64,000 nt of DNA from Pseudomonas psychrophila HA-4. Its GTDB lineage: Bacteria > Pseudomonadota > Gammaproteobacteria > Pseudomonadales > Pseudomonadaceae. Numbering within the stretch: the stretch's first letter is position 1; every line of letters begins with the position of its first letter. Shown here piece by piece: positions 46,963-54,750 of this stretch. Position numbers and translations under genes: made by a program. The stretch is taken from NCBI RefSeq assembly GCF_000282975.1, contig NZ_ALJC01000091.1, forward strand, positions 38,837 to 102,836. The letters are read 5' to 3'. The notes beneath the pieces are model-generated. The model was not told where the DNA came from and did no database searches. It worked only from the letters and a program-made list of their open reading frames with translations.

Positions 46963-47127
46963 TTAAGCTACTATTTTTGTGCGAACGGTAAAAACTCGAA
47001 TATACCCCTCTATTTCAGGCTCTTCTACTAAAAAACCAGCTATTTCGGTTGTCGGGATATAGACTTCGCGCTTTAAAGAATAAACCGTATAAATTACAAG
47101 AACTTTCCTACAAGTAACATCAATCAC
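46963..47127 (-). CDS. 54-codon open frame overlapping the comM stop
   Basis: The GTG at 47125-47127 overlaps the TGA stop of comM (GTGA), and the frame runs to a TAA at 46963-46965. The product begins VIDVTCRKVLVIYTVYSLKR, then EVYIPTTEIAGFLVEEPE and ends YIRVFTVRTKIVA. It reads like a real beta-rich domain rather than random sequence, but it could also be the tail of a gene cut when the islet inserted. It is too short to recognise. AT-rich, as the islet is. Confidence 0.45.
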   Translation of the reverse strand: MIDVTCRKVLVIYTVYSLKREVYIPTTEIAGFLVEEPEIEGYIRVFTVRTKIVA

Positions 47128-48617
47128 CCAGCCACCGGCCGATACTGTAACGCCTCTGCCAAGTGCTTACGTTCTATACATTCCACCTGTTCCAAGTCGG
47201 CTAATGTTCGCGCTACTTTTAATAAACGGTGCGCGGCTCTTAGTGACAAGGTCATCCGCTCACACGCTGCCTCCAGCCAGTCGTTATCCACATCACTCAA
47301 CCTGCACTGAGTTCTCACTCCCGGTAGGTCGAGAAATGCATTGGCACATCCCTGACGTTGCAACTGCCGCTCCCGCGCGCAAGCGACACGTGCAGCCGCG
47401 TTGGCGGTGGTGTCACCCGGCGCGAGGGGAGGGTTGAGCGATGTGGTTTCACGGGCCACCGTGAGGTGCAAGTCGATGCGGTCAAGCAAAGGGCCGGAGA
47501 GTTTGTTGCGGTAACGCTGGATCTGTTCCGGGGTGCAGCGGCAGCGACCTGTGGGTTCGCCCAAGTAGCCGCAAGGGCAGGGGTTCATGGCCGCGACTAA
47601 CTGGAAGCGCGCAGGGAATCGCATGCGGTCCCGTGCACGGGCGATCACGATAAATCCAGATTCCATGGGTTCTCTGAGCACCTCCAACACTTTGCGGTCG
47701 AACTCGGGTAACTCATCGAGAAATAAGACACCGTGATGCGCCAAGGTGATTTCTCCGGGCTGCGGTTTGGAACCACCGCCCACCAAGGCCGGGCCTGAGG
47801 CTGAGTGATGCGGCTGGCGAAACGGGCGTTGCGGCCAGCAACTTAACGGCACATGACTGGCGACAGACTGGATGGCGGCCACTTCCAGCGCTTCTTGCTC
47901 GTTGAGTGGCGGTAGCAAACCGGGCAAACGGCTGGCCAGCAGCGTTTTGCCAGTGCCAGGAGGCCCGGTGAACAGCAGATTGTGGCTACCAGCAGCAGCG
48001 ATCAATAACGCCCGCTTGGCCGAAAGTTGCCCCTGCACATCACTCAAATCGGGGTACGGTTTGCTCACGTGCAATAAGCCGCTGGCAGCATAGGGCTCAA
48101 TCACCGCGCGCCCCGCAAAGTGCGCCACCACCTGCAGCAAATGCTCGACTGCGATCACTGTCAAACCCGAGGCCAGACTCGCCTCTTCGGCATTCGCCAG
48201 CGGCACCACCAAGGCCCGACCCGCCGCCCGCGCTGCCAACGCGGCGGGCAACACACCCTGAACCGAGCGAATGGCGCCGGACAACGCCAACTCCCCCAAA
48301 CACTCCACCTGCTCCAGCGCCTTGGCCGGCAGTTGCCCGCTGGCAGCCAGAATGCCCAGCGCAATGGCCAAATCAAAACGCCCGCCGTCCTTGGGCAGGT
48401 CGGCGGGCGCCAAATTGAGGGTGATACGCCGCGCGGGGAAATCCAGCGTGGAATTAAGAATCGCGCTGCGTACCCGGTCCTTGCTTTCCTTGACGGCTGT
48501 TTCGGGTAGCCCAACCAACGTGAACGCCGGCAATCCATTGGCCAGATGCGCTTCGACCGTGACGGTTGGTGCCTCTACGCCCACTTGAGCGCGGCTGTAA
48601 ACGATGGCCAGTGACAT
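47124..48617 (-). CDS. comM: YifB/ComM-family AAA ATPase
   Basis: 497 residues. The N-terminal part (about 20-165) is a Lon-protease-like fold, then Walker A GPPGTGKTLLASRLPGLLPP near residue 218 and the magnesium-chelatase-type AAA core (LAHHGVLFLDELPEFDRKVLE near 300) follow. A CPCGYLGEPTGRCRC zinc-like stretch is present near residue 355. ComM is a hexameric branch-migration helicase that helps integrate DNA in natural transformation (shown in Vibrio and Acinetobacter). The gene ends at the left edge of conserved sequence beside the AT-rich islet. Confidence 0.95.
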   Translation of the reverse strand: MSLAIVYSRAQVGVEAPTVTVEAHLANGLPAFTLVGLPETAVKESKDRVRSAILNSTLDFPARRITLNLAPADLPKDGGRFDLAIALGILAASGQLPAKALEQVECLGELALSGAIRSVQGVLPAALAARAAGRALVVPLANAEEASLASGLTVIAVEHLLQVVAHFAGRAVIEPYAASGLLHVSKPYPDLSDVQGQLSAKRALLIAAAGSHNLLFTGPPGTGKTLLASRLPGLLPPLNEQEALEVAAIQSVASHVPLSCWPQRPFRQPHHSASGPALVGGGSKPQPGEITLAHHGVLFLDELPEFDRKVLEVLREPMESGFIVIARARDRMRFPARFQLVAAMNPCPCGYLGEPTGRCRCTPEQIQRYRNKLSGPLLDRIDLHLTVARETTSLNPPLAPGDTTANAAARVACARERQLQRQGCANAFLDLPGVRTQCRLSDVDNDWLEAACERMTLSLRAAHRLLKVARTLADLEQVECIERKHLAEALQYRPVAG

Positions 48618-48689
48618 AACTCACTCCTTGAGTTCGCAAAGCACGCATCCTGCGCGAATCGAAGACCAAGGGTTGAGCTGGAATGGATA

Positions 48690-48712
48690 CCGGATGTGTT
48701 GAACACATCCGG
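48690..48712 (-). terminator. perfect palindrome at the 3' end of the long operon
   Basis: CCGGATGTGTT and AACACATCCGG form a ten-base stem with a three-base loop, ten bases after the last stop codon of the minus-strand operon. No T-run follows in the direction of transcription, so it may be a 3'-end stabiliser or a weak terminator. Confidence 0.5.
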
Positions 48713-48721
48713 CAACTCCGT

Positions 48722-49951
48722 TTATTCACACTCCGATACCGCTTGCGTCGCCGCTTGCAGCGCATCGGCCAAATCACTGGCGTTGCGGCTGGAGTAAATG
48801 CTCCCGCCGGTGTTTTCAGCGATGCAGTTGGACAGCGAGCTGTCGCCAATATTGACCACATTGACGTGCAAGCGCGGCTGTTCAATGGCGATGTTCTGCG
48901 CCACTTTGCACACGTTTTGATCGCAGCCATCGTCGCCGTCGACGAACATCACAATCACCGCATCCCGGTTACGGCCATCCACCTTGCGCGCGGCTTTTTT
49001 CAGGCTAGCCGCCAACGGCGTGCCTTCGTTAGCGTGCAACCCTTGAATACCTGCAATCAGTTGTGGCCGCTGAGCCGCGGTGAACACGCCATGATCGGGT
49101 TGTTGAAAACACCCGGCGAAGGTCATCAGGCGCGTGTCGATGTCCGGGTGCAGGTTGTTGATCATCCGGGACAACGACGCCTTGGCCACATCAAGACGGG
49201 TGTTCGGGCTGAAGATTTTGACCGTGCGCGGGTCGTCATCGTCCGGTGTCGGCCGTGTGCCGAAGTACCAGTCTTCATCGGCTTTGGTCGCGTTGATGTT
49301 GAGGTTCATGGAGCCCGACGTGTCCAGAATCACCACAAACTCAGGCGGTAACTCCTGATGACTCGCAGCCGTGGTCCGGCATGCGTAGCTGCTTGATTTC
49401 GCCCACAGGTTCATCGGCGGCAACCGCCAATGCCACAACGCCCACAACAGCAGCCCCAACAGCAACAGCCCAAACAACAACCACGGCCAGCCACGCCACA
49501 CCCGCCGCACCACCACGGGTCGCGCGTTTGGCGCCGGAGGCGCAGCAGGTGCGGGTGCACGAGGCGAGAGCCCCCAACGTACCACCACCGGGTCGCCGTT
49601 AATGCTGTACAGATTATTGAGGTCTGGCGGGCCAATCAGCGCGCGCAAACTGGCCGCTTGTTCGGTCTGGCCGCGAGCGCTCAGTTCATCGACCAATAAC
49701 CCCAAGCTGGCTTGGCGCTGGTGATAACGCGCCAGCAAGGCCGCTTGCTGAACGTCGCTCAAATCATGGAAACGCGTAGGCTGACCACCCAGCTCACTCC
49801 ACCACTCAACCACGTCGCCGCTGCCGATCCGCGGGATCGCATAAACATTCGCCACCGAAGGCGGAAAATGCTTAAGGATCAGCGCAATTTTAGCTTCCAG
49901 CGCGCCCAACCCCGTGGGGCTGGCGTGCTCATCCCGAGTAATGCGCTGCAT
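48722..49951 (-). CDS. membrane-anchored von Willebrand A (VWA) protein, last gene of the srfB/srfC operon
   Basis: 409 residues. Residues 1-130 are helical with no recognised domain (ILKHFPPSVANVYAIP, DELSARGQTEQAASLRALIG), then a Pro/Ala linker, a membrane helix (about 157-178) and a VWA domain (about 205-409) with the intact metal site DTSGSMN. Cysteines in CFQQPDHG and GDDGCDQNVCKVAQ suggest disulfides, so the VWA part is probably periplasmic. The ATG at 49951 has CAGGA nine bases upstream. VWA domains bind partner proteins. It is likely the most downstream member of the system. Confidence 0.82.
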   Translation of the reverse strand: MQRITRDEHASPTGLGALEAKIALILKHFPPSVANVYAIPRIGSGDVVEWWSELGGQPTRFHDLSDVQQAALLARYHQRQASLGLLVDELSARGQTEQAASLRALIGPPDLNNLYSINGDPVVVRWGLSPRAPAPAAPPAPNARPVVVRRVWRGWPWLLFGLLLLGLLLWALWHWRLPPMNLWAKSSSYACRTTAASHQELPPEFVVILDTSGSMNLNINATKADEDWYFGTRPTPDDDDPRTVKIFSPNTRLDVAKASLSRMINNLHPDIDTRLMTFAGCFQQPDHGVFTAAQRPQLIAGIQGLHANEGTPLAASLKKAARKVDGRNRDAVIVMFVDGDDGCDQNVCKVAQNIAIEQPRLHVNVVNIGDSSLSNCIAENTGGSIYSSRNASDLADALQAATQAVSECE

Positions 49952-50013
49952 CGTTTGGGTTCCTGAAAACAGTGTCGGCGGCACAGGGCCGCCGACGGTC
50001 TGGCCTGCACGGC

Positions 50014-50517
50014 TTACTCGTAACCGAGGCTGAATTGCAGTTGGTTAACCTTCTTTTGCAGCGCTTTGAGTTCCTGCTGCTTGGCCGCCACCTGCTCTGG
50101 GCTTGAGGTGTTCGCAGGCGCGACCTGCGCCGCCTTGAGCTGTTGTTCTAGGCCCGCGATCTGTTGCTGTACCTGAGCCTTGTTGCCCGTTCGCGCCTTG
50201 AGCGAGCCGAGCAACTGGTTCAGTGACTGGTTCAACGCCGCCTGAGCCTGTTGCTGCGCCTGCACGTTGGCCCGGGAGGCGACTTGTTGCGCGGCAATGT
50301 CCTCGTAGACCTGATGGAACATCGCGTTTTCTTGCTGCGACTGAGCCAGTGCAATTTCGTTTTGCCGAATCTGCGCGCTGTAACCACCGCCCGCGTCACA
50401 GTTCACTTTGGTGAACAACCCTGCGTCGCGGTTGCCGGCATCACACTCGCCCGGCTGGGTGGCGCAACCGGACAACGCCAGTAACGCTCCCAACACCCCT
50501 ATTAATCGTGCGTTCAT
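50014..50517 (-). CDS. predicted coiled-coil lipoprotein
   Basis: 167 residues starting MNARLIGVLGALLALSGC, with the lipid-attachment cysteine near residue 18. Cysteines in ECDAGNRDAG and VNCDAGGGY follow. From about residue 60 the protein is rich in Gln, Ala and Leu (AQQVASRANVQAQQQAQAAL) and should form a coiled coil, with KALQKKVNQLQFSLGYE at the end. It probably lies in the periplasm or on the outer membrane. By place it corresponds to TagQ of type VI loci, but no sequence match is claimed. Confidence 0.72.
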   Translation of the reverse strand: MNARLIGVLGALLALSGCATQPGECDAGNRDAGLFTKVNCDAGGGYSAQIRQNEIALAQSQQENAMFHQVYEDIAAQQVASRANVQAQQQAQAALNQSLNQLLGSLKARTGNKAQVQQQIAGLEQQLKAAQVAPANTSSPEQVAAKQQELKALQKKVNQLQFSLGYE

Positions 50518-50521
50518 GGTC

Positions 50522-51256
50522 TCAACCCAAAGTGATCGCGGAGCGTTGGCTGTACAAGCCATCAACTTCTTTTTGCAGACTGACGACTTTCTCGTTCATC
50601 TTGGCGATGTTGGCGTCGATTTGCTGGATCTCAGGGCCGGCGCCCTGACTGCGCTCGACTTTCATGGCCTCGTTATAACCGGTGACTTTGCCCTGCATGT
50701 TTTTAACTTCAAGACGCAGTTGTTCGATGTTGCTGTCGATGCTCGCAATCTGTTTTTGCGCCTGAGCTTTGTCAATTTTCTTGCTCGCCAAGTCGCGCTT
50801 GATCTGCTCAACCTGCGCTTTGTCATCATTAATAACTTGCTGCACGGTCGCAGTACGCATCACGACTTTCTGCGTGTCCGACTGCACGTCGCTGTTGTAC
50901 TTCTGCAAGCGTTGGTTGGTGTCGGCGTATTCGCTGCGACGTTGGTCCACGTAGTAGTTAGCGCCCATCGCCACGCCACACGCCGCCACACCCGCCGCGA
51001 TCATGCACACCGCTTTGTTGTTGGGGTTACCCAGCACACAGGCCAACACCGCTGCGCCCGCGCCCACCGCGCACGCCTGATAACCTGACTTACTAAAAAA
51101 TTGGGCATCCGTGCCTTGGGTCAAACGCGGGTCCGGTGCCGGAGCGCCCATGCCCAGCGAGTTGCTGCCCGTGGACGCACAACCGCTCAACAGCACGCCG
51201 GCTATGAGCATGAAAGACATCATGTATCGGGAAGAGGCCAACAGGCTGCGAATCAT
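50522..51256 (-). CDS. predicted lipoprotein with glycine-rich segment and coiled coil
   Basis: 244 residues. The signal ends in LLSGC near residue 26. Next comes a Gly/Ala/Cys segment (YQACAVGAGAAVLACVLGN, MIAAGVAACGVAMGANYYV; about 65-105) resembling glycine-zipper membrane proteins. A long coiled coil to the end follows (DDKAQVEQIKRDLASKKIDK, LRLEVKNMQGKVTGYNEAM). GGAGAAATACG precedes the ATG at 51256. Four bases separate it from the next gene, so they are cotranslated. Confidence 0.75.
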   Translation of the reverse strand: MIRSLLASSRYMMSFMLIAGVLLSGCASTGSNSLGMGAPAPDPRLTQGTDAQFFSKSGYQACAVGAGAAVLACVLGNPNNKAVCMIAAGVAACGVAMGANYYVDQRRSEYADTNQRLQKYNSDVQSDTQKVVMRTATVQQVINDDKAQVEQIKRDLASKKIDKAQAQKQIASIDSNIEQLRLEVKNMQGKVTGYNEAMKVERSQGAGPEIQQIDANIAKMNEKVVSLQKEVDGLYSQRSAITLG

Positions 51257-51288
51257 CGTATTTCTCCTTGTTGAAGCATGTAGTGGGC

Positions 51289-52824
51289 TTAGGGGGTGAC
51301 AGATTTGCAGCTCTTCAACCAAGCATCAGTGTCGATTTTCTGCTTTTGCAGGTAGGTCTTCTGATTGGCCCAGTGCGTGCGCAAATACGGTTTGAGTTCT
51401 TGCAGTTGTTTGTTCTGGCTGATGATTTCTTCCATCACCGGCACTTGCGCCTCCAGCAGCGGCTGGCCGTACAAGGACGCGGACTCCACCAGGCTGCTGG
51501 CGTAGTAACGGCTGAGCTTGTGCAAGCGGTCCTTCTGCTCATCGAGCTTGCCTTTGCGCATGTCGCAGCTCGGGTCCTTGTCTTCGGACTCGCAGTTGAG
51601 GGCGTAATTTTTTTGCAGGAAGTCCAGGTATTGGCCGTCATCGAGCATCTTGGTACACAGGAACGCGCCCAAATTGAGGCTTGCGCGAATCGCCTGATCG
51701 CGGGTTTCTTCCTGTTGCTGGTTGCTGGCGCGCAACTGGTTTTCCAGGCTTTGCAGCTTCTCTTTAAGGGCTTTGTCTTCAACCCCTTGCGCCAGCGTGT
51801 TGAGCTCTTGCACGGTGCCTTTGTCACCTTCCTGAGGGCCGCTGCCGAGCTTTTTCCAGCTCTGCTCAATGCTGCCCACCCGCTCACGCGAGGTCAGGGT
51901 CGGGGACACCATCACCAGTCGCAGGCCGGTGGTTTTATTTTTAACCTGACCGTCCGCGTTGTAGTACGGCTCTTCCTTGCGCAACGACGTGCGCAAGTCG
52001 GCTTGCGGCGTCAGGTAGTTGCCGCCGCGCACCACATAGCCACCTGCCTGACCGTGCTGGCGGTCCAGTTTGTTCAAGCGAAACGGCTCGAACATCATCT
52101 CGTCGGCGTTACCAAGCATGTCGTGCAGGCCCAGCGGGTTGGGCTTTTGCAGGCCGCTCAGTTGCAATTTTCCGTTGGACGACTGGGCGCCACCAAACCA
52201 CTCATAGGCGTTCAAGCCTTCTGGCATCGGATAGCGCGTGTCACTGAATTCCGCCGCGCCCACTTCCAGCCCGCCACGGGCGGCGAACTCCCATTCGGTT
52301 TCAGTCGGCAGGCGCAAAAAGCCCAGCGCGCCGTCTTCCTTAGGCAGTTTGGCAGCAGCGTTTTTGCGCAGCCACAGGTTGTACTTATCGCCCGCCTCGA
52401 TGGCCTGCACCCAACTGATCGCCACCTGCGGCAAGCGCAACTTGTTCGACGGCGCAGGGCAGGTTTCGTCAGTCAGCGCCTGATACTGCAACTGGCTCAT
52501 CTCGTACTTGGCCATCAGGTAGTAACGCGACTTGTCGCCCTTGGCACCCGTGAAGCTACCGGCGATAAACGTCGGCCGCTTCTGCTCGACATAGCCCCAC
52601 TCGGCGCTGTCCTGGCCGATGTTGATCGGGTAGTCATCCAGCGGCCCGGTGACCGGGATGAACACCTTGCGAAACACCATCGCGCCATCGCAGGGCATCG
52701 GCAGCACCACGTCATTGGCGTCGGGGGCCGGGTTGTAATACTTCTCGTCCCAGCTCGCCGCAGACGCGTTGAGCCAAAAACCACAGCTCAGGGATGCGAG
52801 CAACAGCACACGTTTATAGCTCAC
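51289..52824 (-). CDS. periplasmic formylglycine-generating-enzyme-like protein (TagR-like)
   Basis: 511 residues. A signal peptide (to about residue 23, ending SAA) sends it to the periplasm. The FGE/SUMF1 fold spans about 35-300: YEMSQLQYQALTDETCPAP, RLPTETEWEFAARGG near residue 170, GLHDMLGNADEMM near 225, and VVRGGNYLTPQADLRTSLRK near 265. The two catalytic cysteines of true FGE, expected around the RTSLRK stretch, are absent. TagR of P. aeruginosa T6SS has the same FGE-like fold. The C-terminal 200 residues are coiled coil. The gene overlaps the permease gene upstream. Confidence 0.82.
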   Translation of the reverse strand: MSYKRVLLLASLSCGFWLNASAASWDEKYYNPAPDANDVVLPMPCDGAMVFRKVFIPVTGPLDDYPINIGQDSAEWGYVEQKRPTFIAGSFTGAKGDKSRYYLMAKYEMSQLQYQALTDETCPAPSNKLRLPQVAISWVQAIEAGDKYNLWLRKNAAAKLPKEDGALGFLRLPTETEWEFAARGGLEVGAAEFSDTRYPMPEGLNAYEWFGGAQSSNGKLQLSGLQKPNPLGLHDMLGNADEMMFEPFRLNKLDRQHGQAGGYVVRGGNYLTPQADLRTSLRKEEPYYNADGQVKNKTTGLRLVMVSPTLTSRERVGSIEQSWKKLGSGPQEGDKGTVQELNTLAQGVEDKALKEKLQSLENQLRASNQQQEETRDQAIRASLNLGAFLCTKMLDDGQYLDFLQKNYALNCESEDKDPSCDMRKGKLDEQKDRLHKLSRYYASSLVESASLYGQPLLEAQVPVMEEIISQNKQLQELKPYLRTHWANQKTYLQKQKIDTDAWLKSCKSVTP

Positions 52825-54037
52825 GCAAACTCTCCGCAGGTTGGATGCTGATGGCCCGCAGTGCGCCGATCACGGCGACCAATGCAGCGACCAACAAGGC
52901 GATCAGCAGGGCTGCCAGCCCGTGCCAGATCGTGATGTGACAGACAAAAGTGCCGGTGGCCTGGCTGCTGCCCAGCAGGTGATCAAACAGCAGGCTGCCC
53001 ACGCCATAAAATCCCAGCCCGCCGACATAGCTAACCAGGCTCAAGAGCATGGCTTGGGCGATGACAAAACCGGCCACAGCCGGGCTGCTGAAGCCCAACA
53101 GGCGCAGCACCGCGAGGCTTTTGCGCTTGCGGTCGATGTTGGCCAGAAACGCGCCGATCATCGAGGCGATGCAACCGATTAAGGCCGCCCCGGCAATCAC
53201 GCCGAAAATCAGCCCCAGCACATGATTGATGGCTTTCACGTTGTCGATCTCCGCCAGACGGCTAGAGGTTTCGATGTTCTGCTGGTTCAGCCAGCGCTCC
53301 AGCGGCGCCACGCTGTCAATGTCACGGGCATACACCCGGGCTCGGGCGTACAGCGGTTTGAGGTCAACCTGCGGTTTACCGCTGTCTAGGCCAAATGCGG
53401 GCACCTGATAACCATCACGAAAGCGCTCCAACTCAAGCAGCAACGCGGGCGCGACAAACCCGGCAGCGCGGCCAAAGCGGGCCGCGTCAAGTACCGCCAC
53501 CACCTCCAGATTCAACTCGCCGCGCTCATTAATGCCGTCCAGCCGACGCGGCGCGCGCAAGCGCACGCTGTCCCCGACGGCGGCCTGCAAGCGTTGCGCA
53601 GCGCGGGCGCTGAGGATCACTTGGTTGCCACTCAGGCGGCTTTGCGCCAGGTTCAGCAGCGGATCGTGGGCGTCCGTGGGGATGATTTCGGCGTTTTCGA
53701 CAAAGCGTTGCAGGCCCATTAACAAGTCGGCCTGGGTGTTCAGCGAACGGGTTTGCCCAATGGCAAAACCAACCTCGGGCTGTTGGCGCAAGCGCTCGAT
53801 CCAGTCGGTGTCGTAATTGCCGCTGCTGAGCATTTTCACTTCAAGGTTGCGCGGGTCGCTGAGCAGCTCGTTTTGCAACTGGCTGACTACCCCGTGCTTG
53901 AGCCCGAACAGCAGCAACAGCGGGGCGATCACCGCCACCAGCGACGCGGCGATGCAAAAAGAAACCTTGCGGTCATGCCAGAGGTCTTCCACCGCCAGCG
54001 AACCGAGCAGGCCGAGGCGACTAATCCATGGCTTCAA
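52814..54037 (-). CDS. ABC transporter permease, FtsX/MacB family (TagS-like)
   Basis: 407 residues. A first membrane helix (FCIAASLVAVIAPLLLLFGL near residue 30), a large periplasmic domain (about 55-270), then three helices (VLGLIFGVIAGAALIGCIASM, FVIAQAMLLSLVSYVGGLGF, GLAALLIALLVAALVAVIGA) give the four-helix mechanotransmission topology. The end QPAESLREL is typical. I prefer the TTG start at 54037, where AGGGAGAAA precedes it; the ATG-type start at 54085 would overlap the ATPase gene far more. It overlaps both neighbours slightly. Confidence 0.87.
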   Translation of the reverse strand: MKPWISRLGLLGSLAVEDLWHDRKVSFCIAASLVAVIAPLLLLFGLKHGVVSQLQNELLSDPRNLEVKMLSSGNYDTDWIERLRQQPEVGFAIGQTRSLNTQADLLMGLQRFVENAEIIPTDAHDPLLNLAQSRLSGNQVILSARAAQRLQAAVGDSVRLRAPRRLDGINERGELNLEVVAVLDAARFGRAAGFVAPALLLELERFRDGYQVPAFGLDSGKPQVDLKPLYARARVYARDIDSVAPLERWLNQQNIETSSRLAEIDNVKAINHVLGLIFGVIAGAALIGCIASMIGAFLANIDRKRKSLAVLRLLGFSSPAVAGFVIAQAMLLSLVSYVGGLGFYGVGSLLFDHLLGSSQATGTFVCHITIWHGLAALLIALLVAALVAVIGALRAISIQPAESLREL

Positions 54038-54740
54038 AGCGTGTTTCTCCCTGACGACTGATCGCCCCCAGTCGCGGTAAACCAAAGTCGCGCACCAGCG
54101 CCCAGTCGTGGGACACCACCAGTGCGCTCAAGCCCAATTCGTTGACCAGGCTCAGCAGCAATTCAAACAAACGCCTGGCGCTGTGCGGGTCGAGGGATGC
54201 CGTGGGCTCATCGGCCAGCAGCAATTGCGGCTCATGGGCGATGGCCCGCACACAGGCCACGCGCTGGCGCTCGCCGATCGACAAAGCCTGCGGTAATTTG
54301 CCGAGTAACCCCGTGAGGCGCAGCGCGTCGACAGCACGGTCTACCTGCTCGCTGGCAGCGGGCATCCCGAGCAAACGCCGGGGCAGACTGATGTTGTCGC
54401 GCACGCTCAAAAACGGCAGCAGGCCACCACTTTGCAAAATGAAACCCAAGTGCCGCGAGCGCACCGCCGACAAGCCCGGCTGGTCATTGCGGGCCAGTAA
54501 CCGGGCAATATCCAGCGGCGCAGCGTGGGGTTCATGGCGACCTGGGCCGAGACTGAACTGGCGCAACTCAACAGGCTGTAATAACAGACCGATGGCTTCA
54601 AGCAAGGTGCTTTTGCCACACCCGCTTTCGCCGGTAATGGCCAGGATCTCTCCCGCTTTTACCTGCAACGCGGGCAAACGCACGCTGTGCGCCTGAGCGC
54701 CGCTGCCACGGCGCACGAGCATGTCCTGAATATCGAGCAT
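54021..54740 (-). CDS. ABC transporter ATP-binding protein (TagT-like)
   Basis: 239 residues. Walker A GESGCGKSTL is near residue 37, the Q-loop GFILQSGG near 100, the signature LSIGERQRVACVRAIA near 152 and Walker B LLLADEPTASLD near 175. The switch histidine is in VVSHD. LolD/MacB-type ATPases of this size work with FtsX-fold permeases by coupling ATP use to mechanical work in the periplasm rather than import. The pair with the permease and the FGE-like protein resembles TagT-TagS-TagR. Confidence 0.92.
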   Translation of the reverse strand: MLDIQDMLVRRGSGAQAHSVRLPALQVKAGEILAITGESGCGKSTLLEAIGLLLQPVELRQFSLGPGRHEPHAAPLDIARLLARNDQPGLSAVRSRHLGFILQSGGLLPFLSVRDNISLPRRLLGMPAASEQVDRAVDALRLTGLLGKLPQALSIGERQRVACVRAIAHEPQLLLADEPTASLDPHSARRLFELLLSLVNELGLSALVVSHDWALVRDFGLPRLGAISRQGETRFEAMD

Positions 54741-54750
54741 GGGCGTCTCG

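Noticed and set aside
46955..47123. possible integrase or attachment site at the islet edge
   Set aside because: No direct repeat of the other edge, tRNA or recombinase gene is visible.
51268..52851. 527-codon open frame on the plus strand
   Set aside because: It is antisense to the FGE-like gene and has no recognisable domain; the minus-strand gene has a signal peptide, fold motifs and operon placement.
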